13,542 nt of DNA from JAIPJA01 sp964390115. Lineage in GTDB: Bacteria > Patescibacteriota > Patescibacteriia > Patescibacteriales > UBA12465. The DNA lies in contig CAYMGT010000022.1 of NCBI GenBank assembly GCA_964390115.1, positions 1 to 13,542 on the forward strand. The letters are read 5' to 3'. The position numbers were made by a program, and so were the translations under genes. The notes under the pieces are model-generated. The model made no database searches, was not told where the DNA came from, and was given only the letters and a program-made list of their open reading frames with translations. Below, in pieces: positions 13,523-13,542 of the stretch; position 1 is the first letter of the stretch, and each line of letters begins with the position of its first letter.

Positions 13523-13542
13523 TATACTCCTAACAAACTAAT

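Larger units (their letters stand above)
12906..13542. repeat. Lipoprotein cassette, copy B (runs to the window edge)
   Basis: This is the second copy of the unit at 10574-11204, same orientation and same internal order. It may continue past the window, because homology persists to the last base (CTCCTAACAAACTAAT). The terminator stem is a better duplex here than in copy A. Confidence 0.85.

Noticed and set aside
1..13542. CRISPR array or restriction/defence system
   Set aside because: No regularly spaced direct repeats, cas-like proteins or recognisable defence genes were seen. The only sizeable direct repeat is the lipoprotein cassette.

Overview
This is a visibly AT-rich bacterial window in which nearly every gene is read from the minus strand (right to left). 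The proteins are lysine-, asparagine- and isoleucine-rich. It carries an archaeal/eukaryote-type prolyl-tRNA synthetase and a fragment of a large cysteine-rich, PKD-like secreted protein. Together these suggest a reduced-genome uncultured lineage such as Patescibacteria (CPR). The two lipoproteins with Cys-(Lys/Glu)-Asp-Asp tails and the ISAon1-type element would also fit Bacteroidota-like lineages, so the assignment is an inference.

Layout: (1) 1-45 holds a strong leftward promoter with a palindromic operator for a gene outside the window. (2) 100-429 is a decayed IS481-type transposase. (3) 673-6909 is one minus-strand operon in the order asnS, GT4-like glycosyltransferase, PIG-L/LmbE deacetylase, decayed AAA_28/NadR-like ATPase, GT9-like glycosyltransferase, radical SAM protein with a SPASM-like tail. 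Gaps are 4 nt or overlaps, except around the dead ATPase gene. (4) 6945-8695 is the dead 3' part of an archaeal-type aspS, interrupted by a complete ISAon1/ISL3-type element at 7050-8467 (25-bp terminal inverted repeats with one mismatch, perfect 8-bp target duplication CAATTTTA). (5) 8711-9023 holds the 5' half of a tRNA-Ser(GCU), its apparently intact promoter, and the last ~48 codons of serS. (6) 9037-10476 is intact proS. (7) 10574-11204 and 12906-13542 are two diverged copies of one cassette (promoter, small lipoprotein gene, terminator, IS256-like end). They flank the 3' part of a large secreted-protein gene cut off by an IS256-family remnant.

How it fits together: asnS and proS are housekeeping genes that survived in a zone of repeated gene loss, where aspS, serS and a tRNA-Ser are all present as debris. 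The insertion element lies just upstream of asnS. Its end supplies a -35 box (TTGATA) 16 nt from a -10 box (TAAAAT) in the duplicated target, so it may have created a hybrid promoter for asnS and the sugar operon. That operon (two glycosyltransferases, a deacetylase, a radical SAM enzyme) looks like a small pathway for an unidentified amino-sugar glycan or glycosylated metabolite. Its product cannot be read from sequence alone.
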